Assembly (NCBI GenBank): GCA_945631445.1
Contig: CALZCR010000031.1
Span: 1 to 9,482 of the forward strand
Length of the DNA stretch: 9,482 nt
Direction: 5' to 3'
From: an uncultured Corynebacterium sp.
GTDB taxonomy: Bacteria > Actinomycetota > Actinomycetes > Mycobacteriales > Mycobacteriaceae
Every line of letters begins with the position of its first letter. The stretch's first letter is position 1. Under the pieces are notes generated by a model, which was not told the origin of the DNA, made no database searches, and worked only from the letters and a program-made list of their open reading frames with translations. This document shows positions 1 to 5,888 of this stretch, one piece after another. A program made the translations under genes and the position numbers.

Positions 1-1156
1 CCGCGCGTTTCATCGCACCGCGGCGGGTGACTTCGTGGACGACGTCGCCGGCCGGGTCCATGCCGGCCAGGGTCGCCTCCCGGCGCGTCGCGTCGCCGCG
101 GCGGCCGAGTTGCGGCGGATCCAGGTCTAGGACGGATACGCCCGCAAACACGGAGCGCGAGCCTGGTTTGCGCAGCACCAGCCGGTCGCCGATGATCAGC
201 GGCAGCGGTCGGCCCAGCGTCAGACGCAGGTGGTCGTCGCCGAAGGGGCGGGCCGCGGCGGTCACCGCGGCGGTGCCGATATGGACTACGACTTCCTTGG
301 GGGCGTCGGTGAGCGGGGCGCCGGTGGTGCGCCGGACGTCGACGAGATCGACTAACGGCCAGGCGCCGGGGGTCAGCAAGACATCGCCGCGGGCGATGTC
401 GTCGGCGGATTCCCCGCGCAGGTTTACGGCCACGCGGGTGGCCGGGCCCAGGCGCTCGTGCGCGGTCTCCTCGGATTGCAGGGAACGCACGGCGGTCTCG
501 CGCACCCCGTCGGCGGTGGCCAGGGAGAGCACGTCACCTTCGGCGAGTGTGCCCGCGGACAGGGTGCCCGTGACGACGGTGCCGGCGCCCTTGATGGAAA
601 ACGCGCGGTCCAGCCACATGCGTACCCGGGCCGCAGGATCGGGTTGCGCGGCGGCGGCGAGCATCTCGTCGAGCGTGGCCTTGAGCTCGTCTACGCCTTC
701 GCCCGTGCGGGCGGAGACGGTCACCAGCGGGGCGTCTGACAGCGTGGTGTTCGCCAACTCGCGGCGCACCTGCGCCTCGGTTTCCGCCCGCCGGGCGTCG
801 TCGGCGCGGTCGGCGCGGGTGAGCACGATGACCGCGTCAGTGACGCCGAAGGCGTTGACGGCGTCACGGTGGTCGTCGGATTGCTCCTGCCAGCCTTCGT
901 CGGCGGCCACGACGAACATCACCGCCGGCGCCGGGCCGACGCCGGCGAGCATGTTGCCCAGAAACTTCTCGTGCCCCGGCACGTCCACGAACGCCACGTC
1001 GCGGCCCGAAGGCAGGCGGGTCCACACAAACCCCAGATCGATGGTCAGGCCCCGGATCCGCTCCTCTTCCCACCGGTCCGGCTCCAGGCCCGTCAGGGCC
1101 TTGACCAGCGTGGACTTTCCGTGGTCGACGTGACCGGCGGTGGCGACGACAAACAC
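1..1156 (-). CDS. selB: Selenocysteine-specific elongation factor SelB (N-terminal part, runs off the left edge)
   Basis: SelB is the GTPase that carries Sec-tRNA-Sec to ribosomes paused at a UGA followed by a SECIS hairpin. About 385 residues are in the window. They cover the EF-Tu-like G domain, domains II and III, and possibly the start of the winged-helix region. Visible motifs are the P-loop GHVDHGKS (residues 8-15), the G3 motif DVPGHEKF (58-65), TRAD at 113-116 in the NKxD/TKxD (G4) position, and a G5-like SART near residue 140. The hydrophobic start (MFVVATAGHVDHGKST) is typical of SelB. The start is the GTG at 1154-1156, one base after the selA stop (TAA-A-GTG), with AAGGAG at 1167-1172 about 10 nt upstream; translation is probably coupled to selA. 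Known SelB proteins are roughly 570-630 residues, so the SECIS-binding C-terminal winged helices lie outside the window. The G4 Arg in place of Lys is a mild deviation. Confidence 0.97.
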   Translation of the reverse strand, partial: MFVVATAGHVDHGKSTLVKALTGLEPDRWEEERIRGLTIDLGFVWTRLPSGRDVAFVDVPGHEKFLGNMLAGVGPAPAVMFVVAADEGWQEQSDDHRDAVNAFGVTDAVIVLTRADRADDARRAETEAQVRRELANTTLSDAPLVTVSARTGEGVDELKATLDEMLAAAAQPDPAARVRMWLDRAFSIKGAGTVVTGTLSAGTLAEGDVLSLATADGVRETAVRSLQSEETAHERLGPATRVAVNLRGESADDIARGDVLLTPGAWPLVDLVDVRRTTGAPLTDAPKEVVVHIGTAAVTAAARPFGDDHLRLTLGRPLPLIIGDRLVLRKPGSRSVFAGVSVLDLDPPQLGRRGDATRREATLAGMDPAGDVVHEVTRRGAMKRA

Positions 1157-1157
1157 T

Positions 1158-2465
1158 TTAAGACTGCTCCTTCTCGGCGCGCGCGATGGCCGCAGCGACC
1201 GTCTCATCCAACTCCGGCGGCACGCATCGCAGATCCACCAGGCACGTACCCTGATGCACCCGCGGCAACACCACCGGATCCCCGGCGCGCAACCTCGCCG
1301 CCAGATGCTCCGCCAGCTCCACGGCGTAACCGGGCAGCGGGAAGCCGGGTGCCCCGCCCCCGCCGACCCGGCCGTCGTGGGCGACGACGACCCCGCCGAC
1401 GGATTCCGCGAGCACCTCCGCGCGGCGTTTGAGCTCCGCCGGATCGGCGTGCAGGTACTGCTTGACCGGTGCCTCGCGGCCCGTGAGCGTGGCCTCCAGC
1501 GCGGCCAGGCGCAGCTTGTCGGTGCGCACCGCCCGGGCCAGCGGGTGCTTCTTCAACTTCTGGATCGCCCACGACTTGCCCAGAATGATCCCCGCCTGCG
1601 GGCCGCCGAGCAGCTTGTCCCCGGAGGCGATGACCACGTCCGCCCCGGCGGCGATCTCCGCGGCGACGTCCGGCTCCTCCGGCAGCGCCGGATCGTGGGT
1701 CAGCAGCCCGGAGCCCAAATCCACGATCAGCGCGAGGCCCTTCTCGTCGGCCAGCGGCCGCAGCCGGGCGGTGCCCACCGCGGCGGTGAACCCCTCGACG
1801 CGGAAATTCGAAGGGTGCACCTTCAAGATCGCCTTGGCCGTCTCCCGCTCGGCGGCGCGCTCGTAGTCCACCGGGTGGGTGCGGTTGGTCGCCCCGATCT
1901 CGTGCAGGCGCACCTCCGCGGTCTCGATGAGCTCGGGCAAGCGGAAACCGGCGCCGATCTCGATGAGTTCCCCGCGGGAGATGATCACCTCGCCGCCCTC
2001 CGCCAACGCCGTGGTCGCCAGCAGCAGGGCGGCGGCGCCGTTGTTGACCACCAGCGCGTCCTCCGCGCCGGGGCAGGCGGCGAGCAGGGCGTTGTTTGCG
2101 CCCAGGCCGCGGTTTGTGGAGCGCAGGCCGGTGCGCAGGTCCATTTCGACGTCGGCGTATCCGGCGGCGTCGATGAGCGCGCGCCGGGCGTCCGGGGAAA
2201 GCGGGGCGCGGCCGATGTTGGTATGCACGACCACGCCGGTGGCGTTGATCACCGGCGTCATGGACGTCGCGCGGGCGGCGGTGACGCGGGCCCGGACGCG
2301 GTCGACGACGGCCTCGGGGGCGATCTCTAAGGCGCGGGCGGCGGCTTGGGCCTCGGCGACGATGCTGCGGACGGCGCTGTCGGACAGGGGCGCGTCGACG
2401 ACCTCGGGGAGGGCCAGCAGCTGGTCGGTGCGCGGGATACGCCGGCGCGGATCGGTGACGTTCAC
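1158..2465 (-). CDS. selA: L-seryl-tRNA(Sec) selenium transferase SelA
   Basis: SelA is the PLP enzyme that converts Ser-tRNA-Sec to Sec-tRNA-Sec using selenophosphate. The 435-residue product is slightly shorter than the E. coli protein (463) but shows the family signatures in order: INATGVVVHTNIGRAPLS (73-90), NNGAAALLL (141-149), SRGELIEIGAGFRLPEL (163-179), VDLGSGL (248-254) and the PLP-lysine motif SGDKLLGGPQAG with Lys284. The frame stays open upstream to 2564, but that stretch is the tRNA-Sec gene. The start is therefore placed at the GTG at 2463-2465, preceded by a full AGGAGG (2470-2475) with a short 4-nt spacer. It begins 22 nt after the 3' end of tRNA-Sec and ends one base before selB, so selC-selA-selB looks like one transcription unit. 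A GTG start plus the short spacer suggests modest translation, which suits a low-abundance enzyme (inference). Confidence 0.97.
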   Translation of the reverse strand: MNVTDPRRRIPRTDQLLALPEVVDAPLSDSAVRSIVAEAQAAARALEIAPEAVVDRVRARVTAARATSMTPVINATGVVVHTNIGRAPLSPDARRALIDAAGYADVEMDLRTGLRSTNRGLGANNALLAACPGAEDALVVNNGAAALLLATTALAEGGEVIISRGELIEIGAGFRLPELIETAEVRLHEIGATNRTHPVDYERAAERETAKAILKVHPSNFRVEGFTAAVGTARLRPLADEKGLALIVDLGSGLLTHDPALPEEPDVAAEIAAGADVVIASGDKLLGGPQAGIILGKSWAIQKLKKHPLARAVRTDKLRLAALEATLTGREAPVKQYLHADPAELKRRAEVLAESVGGVVVAHDGRVGGGGAPGFPLPGYAVELAEHLAARLRAGDPVVLPRVHQGTCLVDLRCVPPELDETVAAAIARAEKEQS

Positions 2466-2487
2466 GGGCCCTCCTGGTGGAAAAGAT

Positions 2488-2582
2488 TGGCGGAGACGGA
2501 CAGGAATCGAACCTGCCAAACCGAGATACTCGGCTTCACCGGTTTTGAAGACCGGGGCGCCCACCAGGACACGTACGCCTCC
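2488..2582 (-). tRNA. selC: tRNA-Sec (selC), anticodon UCA, CCA encoded
   Basis: The minus strand folds into a 95-nt tRNA-Sec, the same length as E. coli selC. In local numbering: acceptor 1-7 pairs with 85-91; D stem GTGTCC (11-16) pairs with GGGCGC (21-26), giving the long 6-bp D stem and 4-nt loop typical of tRNA-Sec; anticodon stem CCGGT/ACCGG; loop CTTCAAA with anticodon TCA at window positions 2546-2548; long variable arm AAGCCGAG/CTCGGTTT (8 bp, TAT loop); T arm GCAGG-TTCGATT-CCTGT; discriminator G and a genome-encoded CCA (2488-2490). The UCA anticodon reads UGA. The eighth acceptor position is a T8/C84 mismatch, whereas G66 can pair with C84, so the 13-bp acceptor-T helix appears as 7+6 instead of the usual bacterial 8+5. 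It is transcribed toward selA and is probably co-transcribed and processed from that message. Confidence 0.97.
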
Positions 2583-2634
2583 ACGGGAAAGATTAACACT
2601 TTAAAAAATGAGCGAAAACACTAAGGTGGGATTT
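2583..2634. promoter_or_regulatory. Divergent selC/selD intergenic region
   Basis: Only 52 bp separate the tRNA-Sec 5' end from the selD start codon, and the region is far more AT-rich than its surroundings. On the minus strand, GTTAAT at 2592-2597 matches the last four bases of the -10 consensus and would place transcription start close to the mature tRNA 5' end. Its -35 element would fall around 2615-2620, where I see no good match. On the plus strand, the AT-rich run at 2600-2608 could serve as a -10 for selD with a start near 2613. Any selD -35 would then lie inside the tRNA-Sec gene. Both promoter assignments are weak readings by eye. Confidence 0.4.
2623..2629 (+). promoter_or_regulatory. 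selD ribosome binding site
   Basis: AAGGTGG lies 5 nt before the ATG at 2635. This decides the start: the in-frame ATG at 2608 would add nine residues but has only AT-rich sequence upstream and no Shine-Dalgarno match. Confidence 0.7.
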
Positions 2635-3633
2635 ATGACACCGGAACTGCTCGAATCCTACAAAATGACCAGCTACGCCAGCGGGGGCGGGTGCGCCTGC
2701 AAGATTCCGCCCGGCGAACTCGAAGAGGCCGTGCGCGGCCTGACCGGTGTCCAAGACCCCAACGTCATCGTCGGGCTCGACGACGGCGACGACGCCGCGG
2801 CCGTGCGTATCGCCGACGACATTGCGGTGATCTCCACCGCGGACTTCTTCACCCCGGTGGTCAACAACGCCTACGACTGGGGCCGCATCGCCGCCGCCAA
2901 TGCGCTGTCCGACGTCTACGCCATGGGCGGGACCCCGGTGACCGCCATCAATCTGCTGGGCTGGCCGCGCGACGTGCTGCCCACGGAGCTGATGAGCGAA
3001 GTTCTGCGTGGCGGACTCGACGTCGCCACCGAGGCGGGCATCTCGGTCACCGGCGGGCACTCCATCGATTCGCCGGAGCCGACCTACGGCATGGCCGCCA
3101 CGGGGGTGGCCCACCCCGACCAGCTGATGCGCAACGACCGCGCGGAAGCCGGCCTGCCGATCACCCTGACCAAGCCGATCGGCGTGGGCATCCTCAATAA
3201 CCGGCACAAGTCCACCGGCGAGAATTTCCCCGAGGCCGTGGAGCTGATGACCACGCTCAACCGCGACGCCGCGCAGGCCGCCAAGGACGCCGGGGTCAAG
3301 GCCGCCACCGACGTCACCGGCTTCGGGTTGCTGGGGCATCTGTACAAGATGCTGCGCGCCTCCGGGATTTCCGCGACGATCGACGCGGCCGCGGTGCCGA
3401 AGCTCGACGCCGCCGTGCGCTCCATCGACGAAGGCTTCGTCTCCGGCGGCTCGCGCCGCAACCTCGACTGGGTGCGCCCGAACGTGCGCGCCGAGGGCGT
3501 CGACGAGGACACCCTGATCCTGCTTGCCGACGCCCAAACCTCCGGCGGACTGCTGGTCATCGGGGAGGTCCCCGGCTACCCCGTCATCGGCGAGACCACC
3601 GCGGGTGACGCGGGAATCGTCACCGTGAAGTAA
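2635..3633 (+). CDS. selD: Selenide, water dikinase (selenophosphate synthetase) SelD
   Basis: SelD makes selenophosphate, the selenium donor for SelA, from selenide and ATP. The 332-residue product (from the ATG at 2635) carries the family N-terminal active-site loop SGGGCACKI, in which Cys20 and Lys23 correspond to catalytic Cys17 and Lys20 of E. coli SelD. The position is an ordinary TGC Cys codon, so this SelD is not itself a selenoprotein. Further signatures are VGLDDGDDAAAV, ISTADFFTPVVNNAYDWGRI, AANALSDVYAMGG, GGHSIDSPEPTYG, LTKPIGVGIL, DVTGFGLLGHL and the C-terminal ADAQTSGGLL. These match the AIRS/PurM-like ATP-binding fold, and length is close to the usual 340-350. It is transcribed away from selC-selA-selB. 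Its 3' end overlaps the convergent glycerate kinase gene by 14 bp, so no intrinsic terminator fits between them. Confidence 0.97.
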   Translation: MTPELLESYKMTSYASGGGCACKIPPGELEEAVRGLTGVQDPNVIVGLDDGDDAAAVRIADDIAVISTADFFTPVVNNAYDWGRIAAANALSDVYAMGGTPVTAINLLGWPRDVLPTELMSEVLRGGLDVATEAGISVTGGHSIDSPEPTYGMAATGVAHPDQLMRNDRAEAGLPITLTKPIGVGILNNRHKSTGENFPEAVELMTTLNRDAAQAAKDAGVKAATDVTGFGLLGHLYKMLRASGISATIDAAAVPKLDAAVRSIDEGFVSGGSRRNLDWVRPNVRAEGVDEDTLILLADAQTSGGLLVIGEVPGYPVIGETTAGDAGIVTVK

Positions 3634-4579
3634 ATTCCGCGACCCGTCCCCCGGCCCGGCGCAGGGCATCGGCGTCGGAGGCGACGATGATCTCGGCGAA
3701 ACGCTCGGCGTAAGCGCCCAGGTCATCTCCCACGCTGCCCACGACCGCGATGACCGGCAACCTGCCATGGACGCGGTGGAGCACGGCGTCGATGATCTTG
3801 CCCTGCGCCGTCTGCCCGTCGAGGCGCCCCTCCCCCACCACGACCGCGTCCACGTCGGTGAGCAGCGCGTCGAAGCCGAGGACGTCGAGGACCCGGGCCG
3901 CGCCGTCGGCTAATTCTGCGTCAAAGTGCGCCCACATCCCGCCGGAGAAACCGCCGGCCGCGCCCGTGCGGGCTACACCGCGGGGATCACGCGGAAAACT
4001 GGCCGCTTGCCCGTCTAAGCGTTCAGTCAACTGTTTCACCTGCCCCGGTCCCGCCCCTTTCTGCGGGCCGAAGACTGTTGCGGCGTCGACGAACGTGGTG
4101 GTCACGTCGCACAGCACCGTCAGCCGGGCCTCGCGCACACCCCCGTGTTCCGTGATCGCCCGCACGGCGCCGGTTCCGCCGTCCGTGGTGGCGGAGCCGC
4201 CTGCGGCGATGAGCACCTCACGGGCTCCGCGGTCGATGGCCTCGGCGACGAGTACGCCGGTGCCGTAGGTCGAGGCCCTCACCGAGTCGCCGGGGCCGTG
4301 ATGCAGCCCGGAAGCCCGGGCCAGCTCCACGATCGCGGTCTCCCCTGCCACCGCGAACTGGGCAGTAATAGGTCTGTGCCATGGATCGACGGTGTCGACG
4401 TCGATGAGCTCGGCGCCGAGGGCACCGGCTAGCACGTTAAGGGTGCCCTCACCGCCGTCGGCGAGCGGGAGACGGACGGACTGCCTGCCCGCGCCACCCA
4501 CTCCCGCGGCGATCAGATCGGCGACCTCTGCGGCGGTGAACGTGCCTTTGAAGCTGTCGGGGGCGATCAGGATGCGCAT
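3620..4579 (-). CDS. Glycerate kinase, GlxK/GarK family, compact form
   Basis: The family phosphorylates D-glycerate (usually to 2-phosphoglycerate) with ATP in the cytoplasm. The 319-residue product opens with RILIAPDSFKGT and continues with PLADGGEGT, IVELARASGL, STYGTG, AAGGSATTDGGTGAVRA, VLCDVTTTF, FGPQKGAGP, GAAGGFSGGM and VVGEGRLDGQTAQGK, which are the family signatures in the usual order. It is shorter than typical members (about 375-385). The gap falls between the GGSATTDGG block and the CDV segment, where a stretch of roughly 25-30 residues found in E. coli GlxK seems absent, and the C-terminus is also short. The start at 4579 gives the usual family N-terminus; an in-frame ATG at 4588 would add three residues. 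Neither start has a strong Shine-Dalgarno. It follows the SDR gene by 22 nt and is probably co-transcribed with it. Function is confident at family level; the substrate is not shown by the sequence. Confidence 0.9.
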   Translation of the reverse strand: MRILIAPDSFKGTFTAAEVADLIAAGVGGAGRQSVRLPLADGGEGTLNVLAGALGAELIDVDTVDPWHRPITAQFAVAGETAIVELARASGLHHGPGDSVRASTYGTGVLVAEAIDRGAREVLIAAGGSATTDGGTGAVRAITEHGGVREARLTVLCDVTTTFVDAATVFGPQKGAGPGQVKQLTERLDGQAASFPRDPRGVARTGAAGGFSGGMWAHFDAELADGAARVLDVLGFDALLTDVDAVVVGEGRLDGQTAQGKIIDAVLHRVHGRLPVIAVVGSVGDDLGAYAERFAEIIVASDADALRRAGGRVAEFTSR

Positions 4580-4580
4580 G

Positions 4581-4597
4581 CCCGCCATTATGGCGGG
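4581..4597. repeat. Short perfect inverted repeat at the SDR/glycerate kinase junction
   Basis: CCCGCCAT and ATGGCGGG form 8-bp arms around a single central base, immediately upstream of the glycerate kinase start. In RNA a realistic form would be a 6-bp GC stem with a 5-nt AUAAU loop whose 3' arm (GGCGGG) ends one base before the start codon. It could affect kinase translation or be a coincidence of GC-rich sequence. Confidence 0.5.
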
Positions 4598-4601
4598 AAG
4601 A

Positions 4602-5693
4602 CTACTTCTCGGTCAGCGGCGGAAGGGTCTTCGCCTCGATGAGCTCGTCGAACAGCTCGAGCAGGCGCGACTGTGTGTCCAACGCGTCGGCGAAACCGGC
4701 CTGGCGGACCTTCACCGTCGAGGTGATGTTGTCGGCCTCGTGATGGAAGAGGAAGTCGCCGACGCCCCAGCCGACGAGCTCGTCAAAGGGGGTGTCGATC
4801 AGCCCGTGGCGCTCGACGAGGCGCTCCCAGACGTCGCGGCGGGTGGGCATGGCCTCGGCCAACGACATCTGTTGCGGTTCGGCGTAGTCCATGCGGAAAT
4901 GCTTGGCGAAGGCAGGCCACAGCTGCGACCAGCGGAAGACGTCGCCGTTGGTGACGTTGAACGTTTCCCCGGCCGCCGAATCAGCCGAGCCCGCCCACAC
5001 CGTCGCGCGCGAGAGCAGTTCGGCGTCGGTGGTCTGATACAACACGTCGTAGGCCGCGCGGGTCCCCGGGAAGCGCATGGGCAGGCCGAGTTCCTTGTTG
5101 ATCGCGGCGTAGACGCCGATGACCATGAGCAGGTTCATCGGGTTGCCGGTGGCGTAGCCGGTCACGCCCTCCGGGCGCAGGGCGGTCCAGGCGAAGCCGC
5201 GCTGCTCGGCGTTCGCCTTCAGCAGGTCTTCCTGCGTGTAGTAGAAGTGCGGGGCGATCAGGCGCGGGTCGGTCTCCTTGGCCGGGGTGTTGAAGAACCC
5301 GAGGTGGTGGCCGTAGGCCTTGCCGCCCTGGTAGAGCGTGACGTGCTTGAGCGGGGCCCCGGCGTCTCGGAGGGCGTCGAGGGTGTTTTGCAGGAGCGCG
5401 TCGTTGACCTCGATGAGTTCGACGTCGGTGGGTTTTTCGATGTACGCGCCGAAGACCAGGTGGGTCACGCGCGCCAGGACGTCCGTGGGCAGGCCTTCCC
5501 CGGTGAGCAGGTCGGCGGAGTGGTGAGTCCACTCGACGTCGAGGTCGCGGCGGGAGACGCCGTGCACCTCCCAGCCGAGCTCGTGGTATGTGCGGGCGGC
5601 GTAGGAGCCAATGAGGCCGCCGTCGCCGGCGACGAGGACGACGCCGTTGGGTTCGGGCATATCGGTGAGGTTCAATCCAGCTGAGTTGGTCAT
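4602..5693 (-). CDS. SDR-family reductase of the PRISE (progesterone 5-beta-reductase/iridoid synthase-like) type
   Basis: This 363-residue NAD(P)H-dependent reductase has a Rossmann start VVLVAGDGGLIGSYAA (18-33, glycine-rich loop) and VHGVSRRD (43-50), where an Arg pair after the second strand suggests NADP(H). It then follows the atypical PRISE signature closely: THLVFGAYI, YQGGKAYGHH with Lys125 and Tyr127 (plant GRKHYxGP), PHFYYTQEDLL (148-158, plant NFYYxxEDxL, containing the catalytic Tyr), RPEGVTGY, MNLLMVIGVYAAINKELGLPMRFPG and ETFNVTNGDVFRW. Plant relatives reduce the activated C=C bond of enones such as progesterone or 8-oxogeranial. Bacterial members share the 1,4-enone chemistry in vitro, but their natural substrates are mostly unknown. 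The start at ATG 5691-5693 has AGGG at 5701-5704, 5 nt away; a later ATG (residue 12) has no good ribosome site. It heads a two-gene unit with the glycerate kinase. No signal peptide or membrane segment is visible, so it should be cytosolic. Confidence 0.88.
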   Translation of the reverse strand: MTNSAGLNLTDMPEPNGVVLVAGDGGLIGSYAARTYHELGWEVHGVSRRDLDVEWTHHSADLLTGEGLPTDVLARVTHLVFGAYIEKPTDVELIEVNDALLQNTLDALRDAGAPLKHVTLYQGGKAYGHHLGFFNTPAKETDPRLIAPHFYYTQEDLLKANAEQRGFAWTALRPEGVTGYATGNPMNLLMVIGVYAAINKELGLPMRFPGTRAAYDVLYQTTDAELLSRATVWAGSADSAAGETFNVTNGDVFRWSQLWPAFAKHFRMDYAEPQQMSLAEAMPTRRDVWERLVERHGLIDTPFDELVGWGVGDFLFHHEADNITSTVKVRQAGFADALDTQSRLLELFDELIEAKTLPPLTEK

Positions 5694-5834
5694 GGTTTCA
5701 CCCTAACGGAATTATTTAAAGTTTCAAGCTTTTGGGCGTGTAAGACCATCTCGGTCGGAAAAGGCGCCGAGCCATGCTCATTTTCTGCAGCTGCAGAAAA
5801 GCAGCGACCACGCCGACCCTCCCCCACCGACGAC
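5694..5834. promoter_or_regulatory. Upstream region of the SDR-glycerate kinase unit
   Basis: Most of the 195-bp gap between the SDR start and the formate dehydrogenase operon lies here. It contains an AT-rich patch at 5711-5733 directly upstream of the SDR ribosome site. On the minus strand AATAAT at 5711-5716 and TTTAAA at 5715-5720 resemble -10 elements, but I cannot pair either with a convincing -35 at normal spacing. The perfect palindrome at 5781-5800 lies about 88 bp upstream of the SDR start. I see no coding sequence of its own here: a 61-codon minus-strand frame crossing the region has no recognisable content and covers the palindrome. Confidence 0.45.
5781..5800. repeat. Perfect 20-bp palindrome, possible operator
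   Basis: TTTTCTGCAG is followed directly by its exact reverse complement CTGCAGAAAA, with no spacer. A gap-free dyad of this length in an intergenic region resembles the operator of a homodimeric repressor. No regulator gene is in the window. The nearest start codon it could control is that of the SDR at 5693; it also lies just downstream of the formate dehydrogenase operon. The palindrome is seen directly; the operator role is an inference. Confidence 0.55.
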
Positions 5835-5873
5835 GAGGCGCCCGCCCCGGCCACTGCCGGGAGCGGGCGCCTC
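5835..5873 (-). terminator. Strong hairpin terminator after the formate dehydrogenase operon
   Basis: GAGGCGCCCGC (5835-5845) and GCGGGCGCCTC (5863-5873) form a perfect 11-bp GC-rich stem. Beyond one mismatch, a further 5-bp CCCGG/CCGGG stem closes a 6-nt loop. It starts 15 nt after the nrfD stop codon on the minus strand. There is no U-tract after the stem, so it would be a hairpin-only terminator or an mRNA 3'-end stabiliser, as is common in high-GC actinobacteria. Confidence 0.75.
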
Positions 5874-5888
5874 ATTCAACCAGAGAAA

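Noticed and set aside
27..1133. A 368-codon plus-strand open frame opposite selB
   Set aside because: It is Ser/Arg/Ala-rich composition without motifs, as expected for the antisense of high-GC coding DNA; selB motifs on the other strand are unambiguous.
2466..2564. A 33-residue N-terminal extension of SelA, in frame from an ATG at 2564
   Set aside because: The stretch lies inside the tRNA-Sec gene and its spacer; the GTG at 2465 with an AGGAGG upstream is a far better start.
2608..2634. Earlier selD start at the ATG at 2608
   Set aside because: No Shine-Dalgarno upstream, whereas the ATG at 2635 has AAGGTGG at ideal spacing. A leaderless start at 2608 cannot be fully excluded.
3620..3622. 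The TGA ending the glycerate kinase read as selenocysteine, explaining the short protein
   Set aside because: Read-through would continue antisense into selD with no family sequence, no Cys-equivalent position is known at the end of this family, and the missing part is largely internal.
2593..3768. A 391-codon minus-strand open frame opposite selD
   Set aside because: It is the antisense of selD and runs on into the glycerate kinase end in another frame; no motifs.
4392..5684. A 430-codon plus-strand open frame opposite the SDR
   Set aside because: No recognisable domain, and it mirrors the codons of a clearly conserved reductase.
5690..5875. A 61-codon minus-strand frame in the gap before the SDR gene
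   Set aside because: It starts within the terminator hairpin, has no ribosome site, spans the palindrome and matches nothing recognisable.
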